NCBI GenBank assembly: GCA_033439795.1 | Contig: JAUTDP010000001.1 | Span: 5,704,001-5,768,000, forward strand | Direction of reading: 5' to 3' | DNA: 64,000 nt | Source of the DNA: Sordaria brevicollis | Lineage: Eukaryota; Ascomycota; Sordariomycetes; Sordariales; Sordariaceae | In this document: positions 25,255-37,391 of the stretch, piece by piece | Layout: every line of letters begins with the position of its first letter | Position numbering within the stretch: position 1 is the stretch's first letter | Program-made: the position numbers and the translations under genes | The notes under the pieces: model-generated | Databases searched by the model: none | Told to the model about the DNA's origin: nothing | Seen by the model: only the letters and a program-made list of their open reading frames with translations

Positions 25255-26382
25255 TCAAATTGAGTTTGTAATTGAAGAGCCGGTTTTGATATGATGGAGA
25301 TAAGTTGAAGTTATGTTTGCTAGGATAAATCTTTGGATGAGGTAGTCGGGATTCTGTTATATAAGTCTAGTGGTTGTCGACGGAAAGCCGATTATATAAG
25401 CTATAAGTGATGTGTTGTTCCATTTAGGATGGAGCATCACGAAGGTTGCTGTGGTGATTCGCACATCAGTGTTCCGAGGTCCGAATGCCGCGTATAAACG
25501 GTTCCCTCCCCGCAGTTCAAGGCCGAATTCAAGTGAGCATTTCGCGGAGCGGGTGTGGTAAGCTTTGACTGTTCTTCCTAGATGGGATGAAAGATCCTTT
25601 GGGTGCCGTTGCTTGGGTGTTACGGTGTTAGGAATAAGCTGAAGTGGAATTGGCCGAGCGGATGATGGCTACGTCATCGATCCTCTTTGGACCATCCAAA
25701 TTGACACCTCCTTGGCGATAGGTAGACCTTTGAGCATCCGTTTTCTCCGCAATCTACTTATAGTATACCATACCTTGTATATCTATATGTTTTTCTCAGT
25801 TGATTTCATGATTATGTCGTATGTGTATAGTCTATGATCATTAGGTTTACTATTATATCTAGTGCCCCCTTTCCTTAGTAACCTCATTCAGTTGCATCCC
25901 GGCCTTCCATGCTTCCGCCAATGTTAGTCCAAGGTCTCCTCTTCTAGACATTATCTCCATTACACATAAAAGTCTAGCATCAGTTCATAGCCAAAACTGT
26001 CCTTAACACGAGAGGAAGACGCAAAAAAGACCACTTCCACGCATTCCATGAAGCCAACAAGCTCGAATGATGAAGGCCAAAAAGCAACAAGCGCTGTTCC
26101 TTCTAACTACCTAGAAAACGGGGTAGCAAAGCCATCGACCCATCCCATCGTCCCATCAAATTGCTCATATCCCGCGCTCCAGCCTGTATCCTGTCTAACC
26201 AAAGTCCCGATTGTGTATTTGTGCTTTCTCTCTCCTCCGTCCAGTTGAGTGTATATGTGTATGTGTGTTATGCTGTAGCATTTCTCTATAGAAAAAAAAA
26301 TGGGTACTCCACGGTGCTGTTAAGTTGGCCCTGGTTCCTCCTCTCTTTGATCATGTTGGCGGTTGGTTCTTTTTACGCCTTT
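25255..26382. other. Intergenic region (questin-oxidase-like promoter / phosphatase 3' side)
   Basis: About 1.1 kb; locally AT-rich around 25.74-25.86 kb. Both flanking genes are on the minus strand. No gene or repeat supported. Confidence 0.45.
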
Positions 26383-29300
26383 CTACGCCTGGCGTCGACT
26401 TGGGCTGCGGTTCATTTGCCTTCTTGAGGCCTGTTCCTTAATCAGGCGCTCGGAAGTGGCATCGTCGTACCCAATGACTTGGGTGAGGTAGTAGTATCTG
26501 TTTTTGGTATCGTTAGCATGCCTCTTCGTAGGATAAGCAGTACGAAAGGGGGGCTCACTTCTCAGCATGTGCCTCCTTGGCCCTCAAGTCCTCCCACAAC
26601 TGCTGGCACTCCATCCAAGCCTTGGCCCTCCTCTTAGGATCGATCCTCTTGACCAAAAACCTAAACCTGCCGCTTACCGGCCTGTGATCAGACACCCGTA
26701 CCTCGTGTCTCCTGTAGTCCAACTGTTCTATCCTGCCTCTGCCGCGGTAGAGGAGTCTGTCGCACCAGGCTGGGCTGCGCTTCTTCTCACTTGTGTCGTA
26801 GTTGTCTGTTCCGACATCGTACTTATACGTTGGTGCGAACGTGATGGGAAGCTCGTCAAAGGCTCTCAGCCGGAAACCGGGGTTCCTTCGCTTGGCTACA
26901 AGGAGCTGGTCACGCTCGAGCAGTTTCGTCAAGTTGCCCTGTTTGACTGCCGTTACCACCGTGTCACGGCTCATGGTGTCAATACGGTAGTTGAGATCGC
27001 CGTTGAGCACGCAGAGTTCGTGGTCCAGGATCATGGTGCCGTCGCCACCACCGACATAGCTGTCGATACGAACGGAGGGATCGCGCTCGGATGGGAACAC
27101 GTTCGCATCGAGGATCGCGGCTACGTCGTTATGTCGCTGGTTGGCGCCTGATTGACCCGCAGCCAAATGGCAGTTGATGAAGCAGAGCGAGGTGTCATCA
27201 ACCATAAAGCGCACCACAATGGCGCCCTTGTTGCCGTGTAAACCACCCAATCCGCGCTTGACCTCGTTGCTGCTGAGATTGCTGATGCGTCCACGCAAGT
27301 CAGCCTTGACGAAGATACACGTGAAGAGGCCGACTAAGGGAGCAGTGTGAAGCAGATGATACAGGTCGCCCTGCATGTAATCGTCCAGACTGCGAATGAG
27401 GAAATCACGCCAATCGCGATATTGGTGGCTCATCCGTTCTTGATCCGACCCTTCCTTCTTCTTTGGCTTCAGGAATCGCTTTGCTGTGGCTGTCTTGTCC
27501 TCCAAATCGACCAGTTCCTGGAACCCAAAGATAATGATGTCGGGAGAGTCAGCTGTTTGAAGGAGATCCCTGAAGAAGTTCGCGTCCGAGTCGGAGTATC
27601 GTAGACTGTGAGGAGTTGAAGCACCCGCGTTCCACGTCATGATTAACACCTTCAGGTTTTGGAACTCGCAGTATTCCACGTCTTTCCTCTTCATTTCGCC
27701 CTCGAGCCAGTCCTCTTGTAACAGGGCGTCCCAGGTTCGTACCATGTTATCTGCTCCAAGAGAGACAACCTGGTACCGGTCGAGCTTGTAAGAGCTCGAG
27801 CGATCCGCAATCAGCTTGATGACTGGGTTCTCGTGGGCTACCCATTCTTTCTTGACGATCCACGGGCTTTGTGTTACGTCGTAAACAGCGACCTTGCCAT
27901 TGTTGTAACCAGCCCATAGGTACGAACCGGCTGCGGCAAGTGAGTTGATCTTGTACTGGCTGACATTCATTATACACTGACATGAATAGTCCTTCCTGGA
28001 GTAGACGCTGACTTTTCCGTCACTATGGCCGAAGTAGACTCTGTCCGGATCAGATGCAAGAACCGTTCCTGATATCACCTCGCCAGTGTCTGGCTGACTC
28101 AGGGCCCTTAGAAGAACCTGAAACTGCGTCTTCCCGTCCACAGTGGGTTTGAAGATACGAATGTCCTTGCCGGTCGCGTACCACAGCTCGTCTCCCACCA
28201 CCATTGAGAAAGTATGACCCCTGGGAACTCGGAAAGACTGAGTAGGCCCGCTGGAGAGAGTCGGGGTATGGCTTTCATCCGGGGCCCAGACATTGAGGGC
28301 TCCGCTGTCGTCCAATGTCCATACTTCGTTAAAATGCCTGTATATCCTTATTATCTCGTATCGGCCGTGCGCATTTGGTAAACTGTCCGTGATCCTCTGC
28401 GTGCCAATATCGGCCTCCAGCAACTCTCCATTATTGTTGCCGATCCACACTTTTGTGCCTTCGTCGTCAACGTGCGCTCCTGGCTTGAACATGACCGCCG
28501 TTCCCTTTTGTCCTTCACCCATGGACAGGCTCATGAGCAGTTCGCCATCGAGTAAGCTCCACACGCGCGTAAAACCGCCAGTAGTGCATACGAGTTCGCC
28601 GCAAACATCAAGCATCCTAGTGTCGTACTTTGTGTAAATCTCATGAACGCCTTTGCTGATGTAGGGTTTGCTCCGGTTCGTGTTTGTCGCATCAGGATAT
28701 GCCATCGTAACGGTCGGCCCGGTGGTGGCCGGCTTAGACGCAGGGGCTGGAACTATTTCCGGTATGCGCTCAATGGTGGGAGGAGCAGCAACCGGTGTTG
28801 GTGGTGCGCGGAATTCGTTCGGAATGCGATTCGATGTCCTGTCAACAGTCATGGACCTAACATGAGTTCTGGAAGGAATCGAAGGCTGATACTGCGTTGG
28901 TGTCGAGACTATGCGCTTTTGCGATATGCTGCCGGGAGGGTTTGGATCCAAGTTCGTGTTCACACCCGGCCTTGGAGGGCGCGGTGGCGGCGCCATCATC
29001 ATCCCATTGAGGGTGCGACTTGTCTCTATGATACTATGCGGGCGAGCTGGGAGCGCTGGTGGTTGGCTGAGGTTCCCGCCCGTCAAATGTGGCGTTAACG
29101 GGCCCCTAGCAGTGCCATTTTCCTCTTCCCTGCCCCGCCTTTGCCGCGCTACTGTTGAAGGATGAAGGGGCGGTGGTACGAAGCCCACGTGAAAGGTGCG
29201 CGACCTCTGAAGTCCCTCCGTCGTATTTGGTTCCCTCTGTTGTTGTGCTCTTGGTGGTCGCGCGGGTAGCATCGGCGGCGAATCATCTTCGTCAGGTGTG

Positions 29301-30228
29301 CCATTGCTACTAGGCGGACTGCTAAAAGGCGAAATTCTTTCCGGAGTACGAGTCTTGATATCCAAAGCTTGGCTTCTCTCGATCTGGACCGAAGAGCGCG
29401 AAGGAATTACAGGCTTTTCCGCCCTGTTTACGGGTGGTGGTACCGGTTTTGGCTTTTCAAGGTTATGTGGCCTTTGTAGTTCACCCGATCTTCTAGGAGG
29501 GGGAGGAGACGGAGGCTGTGTAGCGACAAGGCGAGGCGATCTCTGCGGATCGGAGATAGCCGGTGTAATAGGACGACTCGGTATCTTGAATTGCTTGCTA
29601 GCAGTGGCAGGCGACGCGACCTTGTTGAGCGACTCGTTCTGGAGGAAGTGAGGGCGTTCGCCAACCGCTACACCATCTACACTGCGGTTCGGTGGTGGTG
29701 AGTGGGGTGGTTGAACGTTGAGCGAAGGAGGTTGCGCCGGTCGAGGACCCAACGAGGATATCGGCGGAGGCACGGAACGGATCGGCGAACTAGCATAGCC
29801 AGTACTAGCAACACTGACACCAGTATACTGCGGCTGTAGACTCGGAATGCTCGCCCTATCCTTGGGTCTCGTGGGGATGGCGGGGGGTTCTCGTGCCCCT
29901 GACGGACTCGGGTCCCGTAGCCGATCGGGCTTGGGCGCAGGGGATGTGGTTCTGACGCTGGAATTGGACGATTGCTGGATGTCGCCAGCCTTGTTCATAT
30001 TCTCAAACTTTGCCAGGAGCGACGAGACTGGTTTCTAGTGCGGCGGTCAGTCTAACTTGCCCTTTCATGCCGCCGTGAACCCGGCATCCCGATGTCCGAT
30101 GTACCGACGCATACAGCAGACGGCACCCGGTCCGGATCCGGGCAAAGGGTCCTCAGTCCTCCGTAGACGGGATAGACACTCACAAGGGATGAGCCATCAG
30201 GCCCATCTTTGTTGGCCGGAGGGTCCAT
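26383..30228 (-). CDS. Inositol polyphosphate 5-phosphatase with N-terminal beta-propeller
   Basis: Exons 30228-30184, 30034-26559 and 26497-26383 give 1211 residues. Exon 1 encodes MDPPANKDGPDGSSL and joins KPVSSLLAKFENMNKA, which supports this upstream start over the ATG at 29998. Residues ~40-450 are a disordered Pro/Arg/Ser region with many PPRP and PARP motifs, possible SH3 ligands. A WD40-like propeller follows (YISKGVHEIYTKYDTRM through NMVRTWDALLQ). The catalytic domain contains VLIMTWNAG, GNKGAIVVRF, INCHLAAGQ, LNGDLNYRID, PAWCDRLLY and SDHRPVSG, so the active site looks intact. It should remove the 5-phosphate from phosphoinositides or inositol phosphates at membranes. The last exon adds a basic tail (QASRRQMNRSPSRRQA). 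Confidence 0.93.
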
Positions 30229-31705
30229 GACGGCGGCGAAGGCGGAAGATCAACCGAGACGAGCAGCAGCAGCAAGCTCGGGGTTGCTGTGCCCATCCAT
30301 ATACTATCCACGACAACCGGTGGACACTTTCATCAGACTCGGACCTCGAACCGGGGGCTCTAGGCGGACATGGGCACGGGGCGGAGACCGGAGACGGGGG
30401 TGTCGTATTATAGCGAGCGTCGAAGGCTTGAAGATGGTCGCGAAACGCGTTGCTTGACTCTGGGGGGTCTCGGATTGGCGCAAGAAAAAAATAAACTAAA
30501 AATTGAGGTAAAATCAAGGACCGTGGTAGACCGTTTCGGAACAGAGTCCAACACTTTTTTCGAAGTCTGTTTCAACACAGTCTGGAGGGAGCGAAGGGCG
30601 GCCCGGTTGGGAAATGCGTCTGGGTTCGTTGAACTTCCTGTGGATTGCTCCTGGCGCTGGCAGCTGGAGATGGATGACACTGCCCTGGCACACACAAGAG
30701 GAATTGGATGTCCCCTGTCTGCCCTGTCGTCTTGTCTCTGTGAGTGTGTTCTTTCTGCTCGGACGGCGGGGGATCCGGGGGGGGGACACTTTTGGGGCTG
30801 TGTCAGGCTCGTGTTTGTAGGCTGTTTTGGAGATGACGATGCGCTGTGGACTCGTCCTTTTCGGGGGCTGGGCCGGCTGCGAACCGACTGCCCTTTCTGT
30901 TGGTTGTTGAAGTGTTTGAATACTGGAAGGTCGAGACTGGACACTGAAGATCAGCGGGGATCCAAGGGGTACTGCAATCGCAAGTTCATGTTGGTAACAG
31001 GGGCAGGTACCAAGCAGAAGGTACGTACCTTTTACCGTACCGTACAGACCCATTTGCGTCCCTTGCACTAAGAAAGACCCCACTTTAGTAGTTCATCACT
31101 CGACATGGAAACTTGGCAAGAGTTCTCTTCTCAGAAACAAAGACATTCCAGAGACTTCAACTCGTGTTGTCAAGAGTCTTTGGGCTGTTGGTCAGCATCT
31201 TCACAATTCTTTGTTTCAGCTTTGACCTGAATCTTCATTGGACAAACGAGGGATAGGAGTGAACGGGACGAAAAGTGCTGCGGGATCCAAAAGCAACGAA
31301 CGGTTGGTGTTCGCTGCGACACAAGACTTTACCTGATGCAGGTACCGCGAGTTTAGTTGGGTTTCCAAACAGCGTTCCCCTTGGTATTCAGAACACCCGA
31401 GTTTCTCAACTTCCCGTCATTCTGTTCCCTTCCCCCTTTCTGGTGAAGACGGAACGATCTTGCCACATGGCGGAATTCGGGAAAGGGTCTTTGAATTGAG
31501 AGGCTGCTAGTTCATCTTCTCTAAAACATGTCTTCACTTCGACGTCTGTTCTATTAAGCTGATCTGCTTTCTAGGCTCTTCAATTATAACTAGACATGAC
31601 AAGGAAAAACCCCGAGCCGCCCATAACCATGAAACTGCCAACGACCCTGACAAGCTTCCTGACAAGCGTTCTAAAAGACTCACTGAGCCATCCATGAATC
31701 GTGAC
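30229..31705. other. Intergenic region upstream of the 5-phosphatase
   Basis: About 1.5 kb. Long frames are open on both strands over 30.37-31.08 kb, but they contradict each other and have no domain. A cluster of GTAC tetranucleotides including the palindrome GGTACGTACC lies near 31008-31045. No RNA gene recognised. Confidence 0.4.
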
Positions 31706-32257
31706 TTATAATCGCATTAGATCCATCTCCGAAAAGAAATAATCCAACTTCCTCTTCCCCGGCCAACGCTCACGTTCCTTTTTGGCCTTGTTATTCTTCT
31801 TCTTGCCAGGCTTCGCCTTCTGTTTCTCTTTCTTGGACGCCGTATTTTCGTCGGATGAATCGAACTCGGAGCCCCAAATAATGTCCGACTCGACCTCGAC
31901 CTCGACCTCGGACTCGGGCGCCGGCGTGCGGGGAGCGTCAGGCTTGGCAGACACCTTCTTCAGCTTCGTTTTGGTCTTGGGAGGTGCCGCGACCTTCTTT
32001 TTCTTCTGAGGGGCAACGGCGACAAACGAATTGAGTTTTCTCTTCTTGTTGTTCGTCACAGCGGTAGATTCAACAAGTTTTTCCGTTTTCGCTTTGGCAG
32101 CGGCCGCCGCTTGTTGTTGTCTCTTCTCGGTGAGGCGTAATGAGGAGCGAAGAGGTGGGTTTGCTGGTAGTAGACTAGATGATGCGGCTTCTTTGGAGTG
32201 GACGGATGCAGTGCTCCTCTTTTTCAAAGCAGGTTTTGACGAACGTGAGGAAGTCAT
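31706..32257 (-). CDS. Hypothetical lysine-rich, probably nuclear protein
   Basis: A single exon of 183 codons. I do not recognise it. It is dominated by Lys/Ala/Ser/Pro with several nuclear-localisation-like clusters (NNKKRKLN, PQKKKKVAAPPKTKTK, KKEKQKAKPGKKKNNKAKKE). There is one acidic patch with alternating residues (SEVEVEVESDIIWGSEFDSS) and a short hydrophobic C-terminus (KLDYFFSEMDLMRL). The basic-acidic-basic pattern resembles chromatin or ribosome-biogenesis accessory proteins, but that is only inference. It is a plausible gene because the frame is continuous with a proper ATG and coding-like composition; low complexity could also produce such a frame by chance. Confidence 0.6.
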   Translation of the reverse strand: MTSSRSSKPALKKRSTASVHSKEAASSSLLPANPPLRSSLRLTEKRQQQAAAAAKAKTEKLVESTAVTNNKKRKLNSFVAVAPQKKKKVAAPPKTKTKLKKVSAKPDAPRTPAPESEVEVEVESDIIWGSEFDSSDENTASKKEKQKAKPGKKKNNKAKKERERWPGKRKLDYFFSEMDLMRL

Positions 32258-33743
32258 TGCGATGATGTGTGTGGTTTGTCGTGCAGTTTATACACGATGG
32301 GTGAGTATTGAAGGGCTCTGGTGATTGGGGAAGTTTGATGGGCTTTTACTATCAACTACCGGAACCCCAACAGAGCGGCTACTACGTTATATAACAGTAA
32401 AAATCGAGCAGGGGAGGTTTTTATTCTTTCAAAATAGTGGTGGTAAGGAGGAGGAGGAGGTGGTGGTGATGGTGGGATAGTTGCCTAGGTAGTGTAGTCG
32501 TTCGTCGATGGTGTGTGTGGCTGTGTTGCGAGTTAGCCTTGTAGGGCTTTCATTGAGGTATAGTTATCAATAGCTAAAATTGATTCCATGTGAAGAATCT
32601 CCGTACACCATCATTGGTTTTGACTCCTCAGAATATCGCAAGTCTTCACAGGAAAGGCTGTGCGGTACAATCGCCTGCTCGATAGCTTATGCAAGGACAC
32701 GACTACCAGAGGAAGAACCAACCAATTGCTGACACAACCAGTTTCTCTCTCAAAACCTCACCATCTTCAAATGGCCACGAAGGCTCAAAAGCGAGCTCGA
32801 AACTTCTCACTAGAGTGTTCGAAAAAATATTGCCACGCATGGGAACGAGGCAGACACAACCACATAGATTGTGAAGTGGCATCATCCCCACGGTGGAAAT
32901 CCGCCTCACACAAGTGAAGTACGTCAATATAGAACTCTCCTGGAGGACCAAGTAATGCATTCAAAGTCTTGAGATCGAGAGGAGACGATGTCAGTGACGC
33001 CAAGAGGAGTGAAAGGCGCGAGCGGAACATGGCACCATGGAAAGAAGAACAATCATTATCCCTGGGTAGACTTGTCAGATGAGTTGTTCAGATAATCACA
33101 TGGAGGATTTGAAAAACAGTTTTTCAATTAGCAGAACTGAACGTCAAACCGCTAATATGCTAGAGAATAAAACAACACGGAACCTGGTAAACTGGCGAGA
33201 AAAGACACTCTCGTCGAGGTAGCTTACTGAATGTAAACAAACCCCTGAATGGAGGTGGAACTGTGGACCGGGCAACCGAAGCAAGACTGGGAACTGGGCC
33301 GAAGAAAGTGATCCCTTTGGTTTGGCTCCGCGAATGTTGAACTTGGAACTCGGAGGCTCGATGTGAGACGAAATTGATGAGAATATTTACAATGTATTCG
33401 CTGGACGTTAAGCATCGAAATGTAAGTGGAAGGAGCGATGAACATGAAGATGCAAATGAAGGGGGAGTGTTCCTGTCCGCTCGAATGTCATGCATCATGC
33501 ACTTGCCTGCCGGAAAAGCATGCTGCCGGCCGGGACTGCATCTGTGCATCGTTCGACAGGGTCTGTGCAGCTTGCGCTTCTTATCAATCACATCACCCCA
33601 TTGAGACTGGATACTATCGACAACTCCCAGGGTCCAGACTAAAGAAGCGATTTCGCATTAAGTTTTAACTCTTGTTCTTTCCTAAAGTTTCCGAGAAACA
33701 GTCACTCGGTTCAAGAAGAACAGTCGTACCAAATACCGCAAAT
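32258..33743. other. Divergent intergenic region (lysine-rich orphan / DUF4748-like gene)
   Basis: About 1.5 kb with GGAGGAGG/GGTGGT-type simple sequence near 32440-32475. Short open frames at 32.66-33.7 kb lack domains and splice logic. No supported gene. Confidence 0.4.
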
Positions 33744-34393
33744 ATGAACACTGTAAGTCATGGAGCGCAACACCAACCAGCTATCATAGGAAGCAAAGAC
33801 GCCAAGCTAACGTCATACCCTTTTCCCTACGTTTAGGTCAAGTCTTTCTGGTGAGCGCGCCACCCGCCGCGACACAACCACGACGTCGCCGAAATCAGTA
33901 TATCATCATGGCCGGTTGACTGACCTGGATCCCGAACTTAACAGGTTCGGTTGGGGCTCTCTCTGCGTTGGTACGTCGGCAAATCGAACCTCTGGGCAAT
34001 AACACCAACATCGAAGAAAGGGACGAGAACTAACGCTCTCTCGCCAATCACACAGGTGGTGCCGCCGCGTACTACTTCGCCAAGAAGGAGATTGATGCTA
34101 CCCGCCGTAACCAGCTCGAGGAGCTTCGTCGCAAGAAGAGCATGAACAGCTCGCTCGAGTACTCGGAGAACGTCCCCTCCCAGCCCGGCTCCTCATCAGC
34201 CATGGGCGGATCCGCCACCGGAAACGGCTCCCCGGCACGGACAGACACGGCCGGCTCACCCAGCATGGAATCGAGCAGCGACCCAGCACCGACGAGACAT
34301 GCCCCTGCGACCGAGCGCGAACGAGTGTTTGAGAAGAGCAAGTACGAGGCTAGCGTGCCATACTCGAGCAAGAAGGGAGATCGCTTCTCTTGA
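33744..34393 (+). CDS. Small membrane protein, DUF4748-like, built from micro-exons
   Basis: Exons 33744-33752 (9 nt), 33837-33850 (14 nt), 33945-33970 (26 nt) and 34056-34393 give 128 residues. The phases fit exactly and yield MNTVKSFWFGWGSLCVGGAA followed by AYYFAKKEIDATRRNQLEEL. This is one N-terminal hydrophobic segment followed by a basic, helical stretch. The rest is Ser/Pro/Gly-rich and probably disordered, ending SVPYSSKKGDRFS. The N-terminal pattern (Trp-Gly-rich segment then YYFAKKEI and arginines) resembles the small fungal DUF4748 family, whose function I do not know; mitochondrial or ER membrane placement is likely. A start in the large exon alone would lose the membrane segment. 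Confidence 0.8.
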
Positions 34394-35076
34394 ATTGAAT
34401 CTCGACACAGAATAGAAATAACAAGCAGGGTTATTACACACATGTACAGTACGACAGCAAGGGATTACGGTTTTACCCAAAAGTTAGGGATGGGCAATGC
34501 GGCAGGTTGGTTTTGATGAGACATAGATTGAACTCAGGTTCACCGTTACTTGGCTGGCAGAATATACTGAGCCTCCTCGTCTTTCATATTCAGTCGAAGC
34601 TTTCATGGCATAATCAGGTGTCAACAGAAGCTTTTGTAGTTCGCGACAGAAAAAAAAAAGTATAACCGGCACGAAGCCGATATCGTCCGGCGCAATCAGT
34701 GACGCCACTATTCAAAGAGTCCTGAGGGCATAGCGGAGCTTTGACCACTATGAAAGTGGTGCATAATACTTGCAGTGTACTTACTTTAATAGGCTTAAAT
34801 GCATAAGTTAATGCAGGTTCCCTTGCTCTTTTATCCAATCAGCGCCGTCAACCTTGCCCTTGCCCAATCCAGTTCAAGTTCATTCCACCCGGTCTTTGCG
34901 TTTACGGTTTCCAATTGATCAACTTCATCTCACTTTCAACATCGCTGCCTCCACGCCGTGCGCTCGAACGCCTCGCATCTTTTTTATGTCCCGACTTCTT
35001 TTCTGAGGATCTTTAATCACGACACATATACAAGACTGTATCAGAAACCAATCCTCTCTATCGCGACTGTCTCGCC
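34394..35076. other. Intergenic region upstream of the CID/RS gene
   Basis: About 0.7 kb, with an A-run near 34650. Presumed 3' UTR of the small membrane protein and promoter of the next gene; nothing else seen. Confidence 0.45.
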
Positions 35077-37391
35077 ATGGCGTCGACGTCGGCAGAGCTG
35101 ATCGTCGCCAAAGCTGCCCTCACAGGCGCCCTCTTTCGAGCGGACCCGCAGTCCTGTTCTCGCGACGAGATCGAGTCGACACTCGCGTTGCTGAACACGA
35201 CCACCGCCGAGTGCTCGCCCTCCAATGTCCAGGTTTGAACACACATGCTCAATAATCAATACACCTCATCTTTAAAAGACCAACTGCTAAGTTGTGCGGC
35301 ATATGTCTTTACTCCGCGCCGTATCTTCAGAAATGCAAGCAATGGGCTCTCACCAACCTGGTTCCGTCCTCTATGCGGATTGCTCCCTTTTGCAAGTATC
35401 TGGTTGCACTCGTCAACTCGTATGGCAAAAGCCCGGCCAAGGACCTCACGGAGAGCGAAAAGAAAAGAGGTCGTGAGACGTCGACCAAGCGCAAACGTCT
35501 TCATGCACTCTACCTACTCAATGACATCCTCTACCATGTCAAGTTCCGCAACCAGGATGACAGCTTCGCCCCGAAGCTTGAACAGGCGCTGCCCGCTTTG
35601 GTAAAGAGCGCATCTTCATTCAACAACTGCCCGAAGCATATTCACAAGATTCAGAACTTGATTTCACTATGGGAGCAAAAGGGTTACTTCTCAGAGGTCG
35701 TTATCAAACAGCTACAGACGGCTGTAGAAGAAGGACCGGCATCGAGTACTTCTGTTCCGGACGCAGCGAAGCCCGCTACTACTACTACCAGCTCGGTACC
35801 CAAGCCTGCGAAAGCAGCTCCTTTCATTCTGCCAGCCACGCACGGTGATCCGTCTATACCTTGGTACGACTTGCCGGCAGGTAACTGGATACCGGTCCTC
35901 GAACCGAACTCTACGAAGCCCATGAATCCCGACATGATTAAGCCCCTGGTTTTGCCCGCAGGCCCGGCAGAGAAGTCACTCGTGGAGGCAGTCAAGAAGC
36001 TGCTTGTCGACGTTGACCACATCTTTTCTAAGGATGCTGCGAATCTTGATGGGCCAACACCAGAAATCGGTCAGATGGGAGAGGTTATAGAGACCGACGA
36101 AATCACCGGCGAGGTTATTGGAGGTGAAACCTACTATGGCTGGTCTCGAAACTTTTGCGAGAAAATGAAGAAGAGAAATCAGCGCGGGACTTCAGGCACC
36201 GAGAGCCGATCACGCACTCGAGAAAGAACACGTTCGTCAAGGTCGAGATCGCGCTCATACAGCCGGAGCCGGAGCAGAGACTCGAGCCGAGGGTCTGATG
36301 ATAGACCCGCTTTCAAACGTCAACGATTGTCAGAGTCGCCAGAGAGAAGGTATCGCAACCGGAGTAGATCGAGAAGTCATGATCGCAGCATGAGTCGTAG
36401 CCGAAGCCGAAGCCGGGATAGAAGCAGACGTGGGCGTGACTACGATTCACGCAGTCTCTCTCGGTCTCGATCGCGGGGCAGATACAGGTCTAGGTCTAGG
36501 TCAAGGTCAAGGTCAAGGTCAACAAGCCGTCCAGGCTTCCGCCAGAGGAGCCCAAGATACGACTCCCGCGGTCGTAGCCGCTCTAGATCCCCTGCTGGAC
36601 TTAGAGGAGGAGGACATCAACCGCCCTACAATGCTCCTCCGCCGCTTACCAGCTTTCCCACGGGAATGCCGCCTCGTCCACCGCAGCATCCGGGCGTCTT
36701 TGTACCGCCGCCGCCACCGCCTAACCAACAATCAGCCGGGAACTTCCACCCGGTCCCGCCGCCCATCGGCTTTCCTGGTCCTCCGCTACCAGGACAGCCT
36801 CCCCAGTTTCCTGGTTTCCCGGTCCCGCCGCCGCCGCCGCCTCCCCCGCAAAACTACCAAGGAGGCCAATGGCCGCCGCCGCCGCCTGGCCCGCCTCATC
36901 AATACCCTCAGCATTCTCAACATCCAACTCCTCCCTCGCACATGACTACCCCGTCGCCGCCTCCGAACTTTTTCCCTCCTGGCGGGCCGATGGGTGTATC
37001 TCCTCACCATCCAACCCCGTTCGCTACCCCTCCCGCTGGCGCTTGGCCGCCTCCGCCGCCACCGCAGCATGCGAACCAACCCCCTCACCATGCTCAGCAT
37101 CAACATCAACCCCCGTATCAACAGCCTCAGCAGCCTCAGCAGCACCAAGGGCAGGGTCGTGGCTATCAAGGTTATTCCCAGCAACAGCCACGCGATTATC
37201 AGCAGCGTGACTATCAGCAACAGCAACAGGGACGCGAAGGAGAGTATGGAGCTGGAAACGGCTCAGGCTACAGAGGTGGACGTGGAGGTGGAGGAGCTGG
37301 GCGCGGAGGAGATTACGGTAGGGGAGGATATGGAAATGGACGAGGTGGACGATGTGGTGCGCCGTGGGGTGGTGGTTGGGTGCAGCAGTGA
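35077..37391 (+). CDS. CID-domain, RS-rich RNA-processing protein (CHERP/SCAF-like)
   Basis: Exons 35077-35232 and 35331-37391 give 738 residues; the ATG has a good context (GCCATGG). The N-terminal ~150 residues form a CID (CTD-interacting domain): KCKQWALTNLVPSSMRIAPF, then LHALYLLNDILYHVKF and LISLWEQKGYFSEVVI. A linker follows with a YYGWSRNFCEKMKKR motif and then an RS domain at ~300-450 of many RSRS repeats. After that comes a proline-rich stretch with runs of 6-8 prolines, a His/Gln-rich stretch, and a C-terminal RGG-type glycine tail (YRGGRGGGGAGRGG). CID proteins bind the phosphorylated Pol II tail, and RS/RGG segments bind RNA and splicing factors, so a role coupling transcription to splicing is likely. 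It resembles human CHERP in order, without a G-patch that I can see. Confidence 0.88.

Noticed and set aside
29998..29998. ATG at 29998 as the 5-phosphatase start
   Set aside because: A 45-nt upstream exon from 30228 splices in phase and adds PVSSLLAKFENMNKA, a protein-like N-terminus.
23573..30228. A secondary-metabolite gene cluster around the questin-oxidase-like gene
   Set aside because: Neighbours are pwp2 and an inositol phosphatase; no polyketide synthase, regulator or tailoring enzyme is present.
30370..31083. Plus-strand frame of 233 codons and minus-strand frames of 178 and 189 codons
   Set aside because: They overlap head-on, the composition is low-information, and no motif is recognisable; treated as 5-phosphatase upstream DNA.
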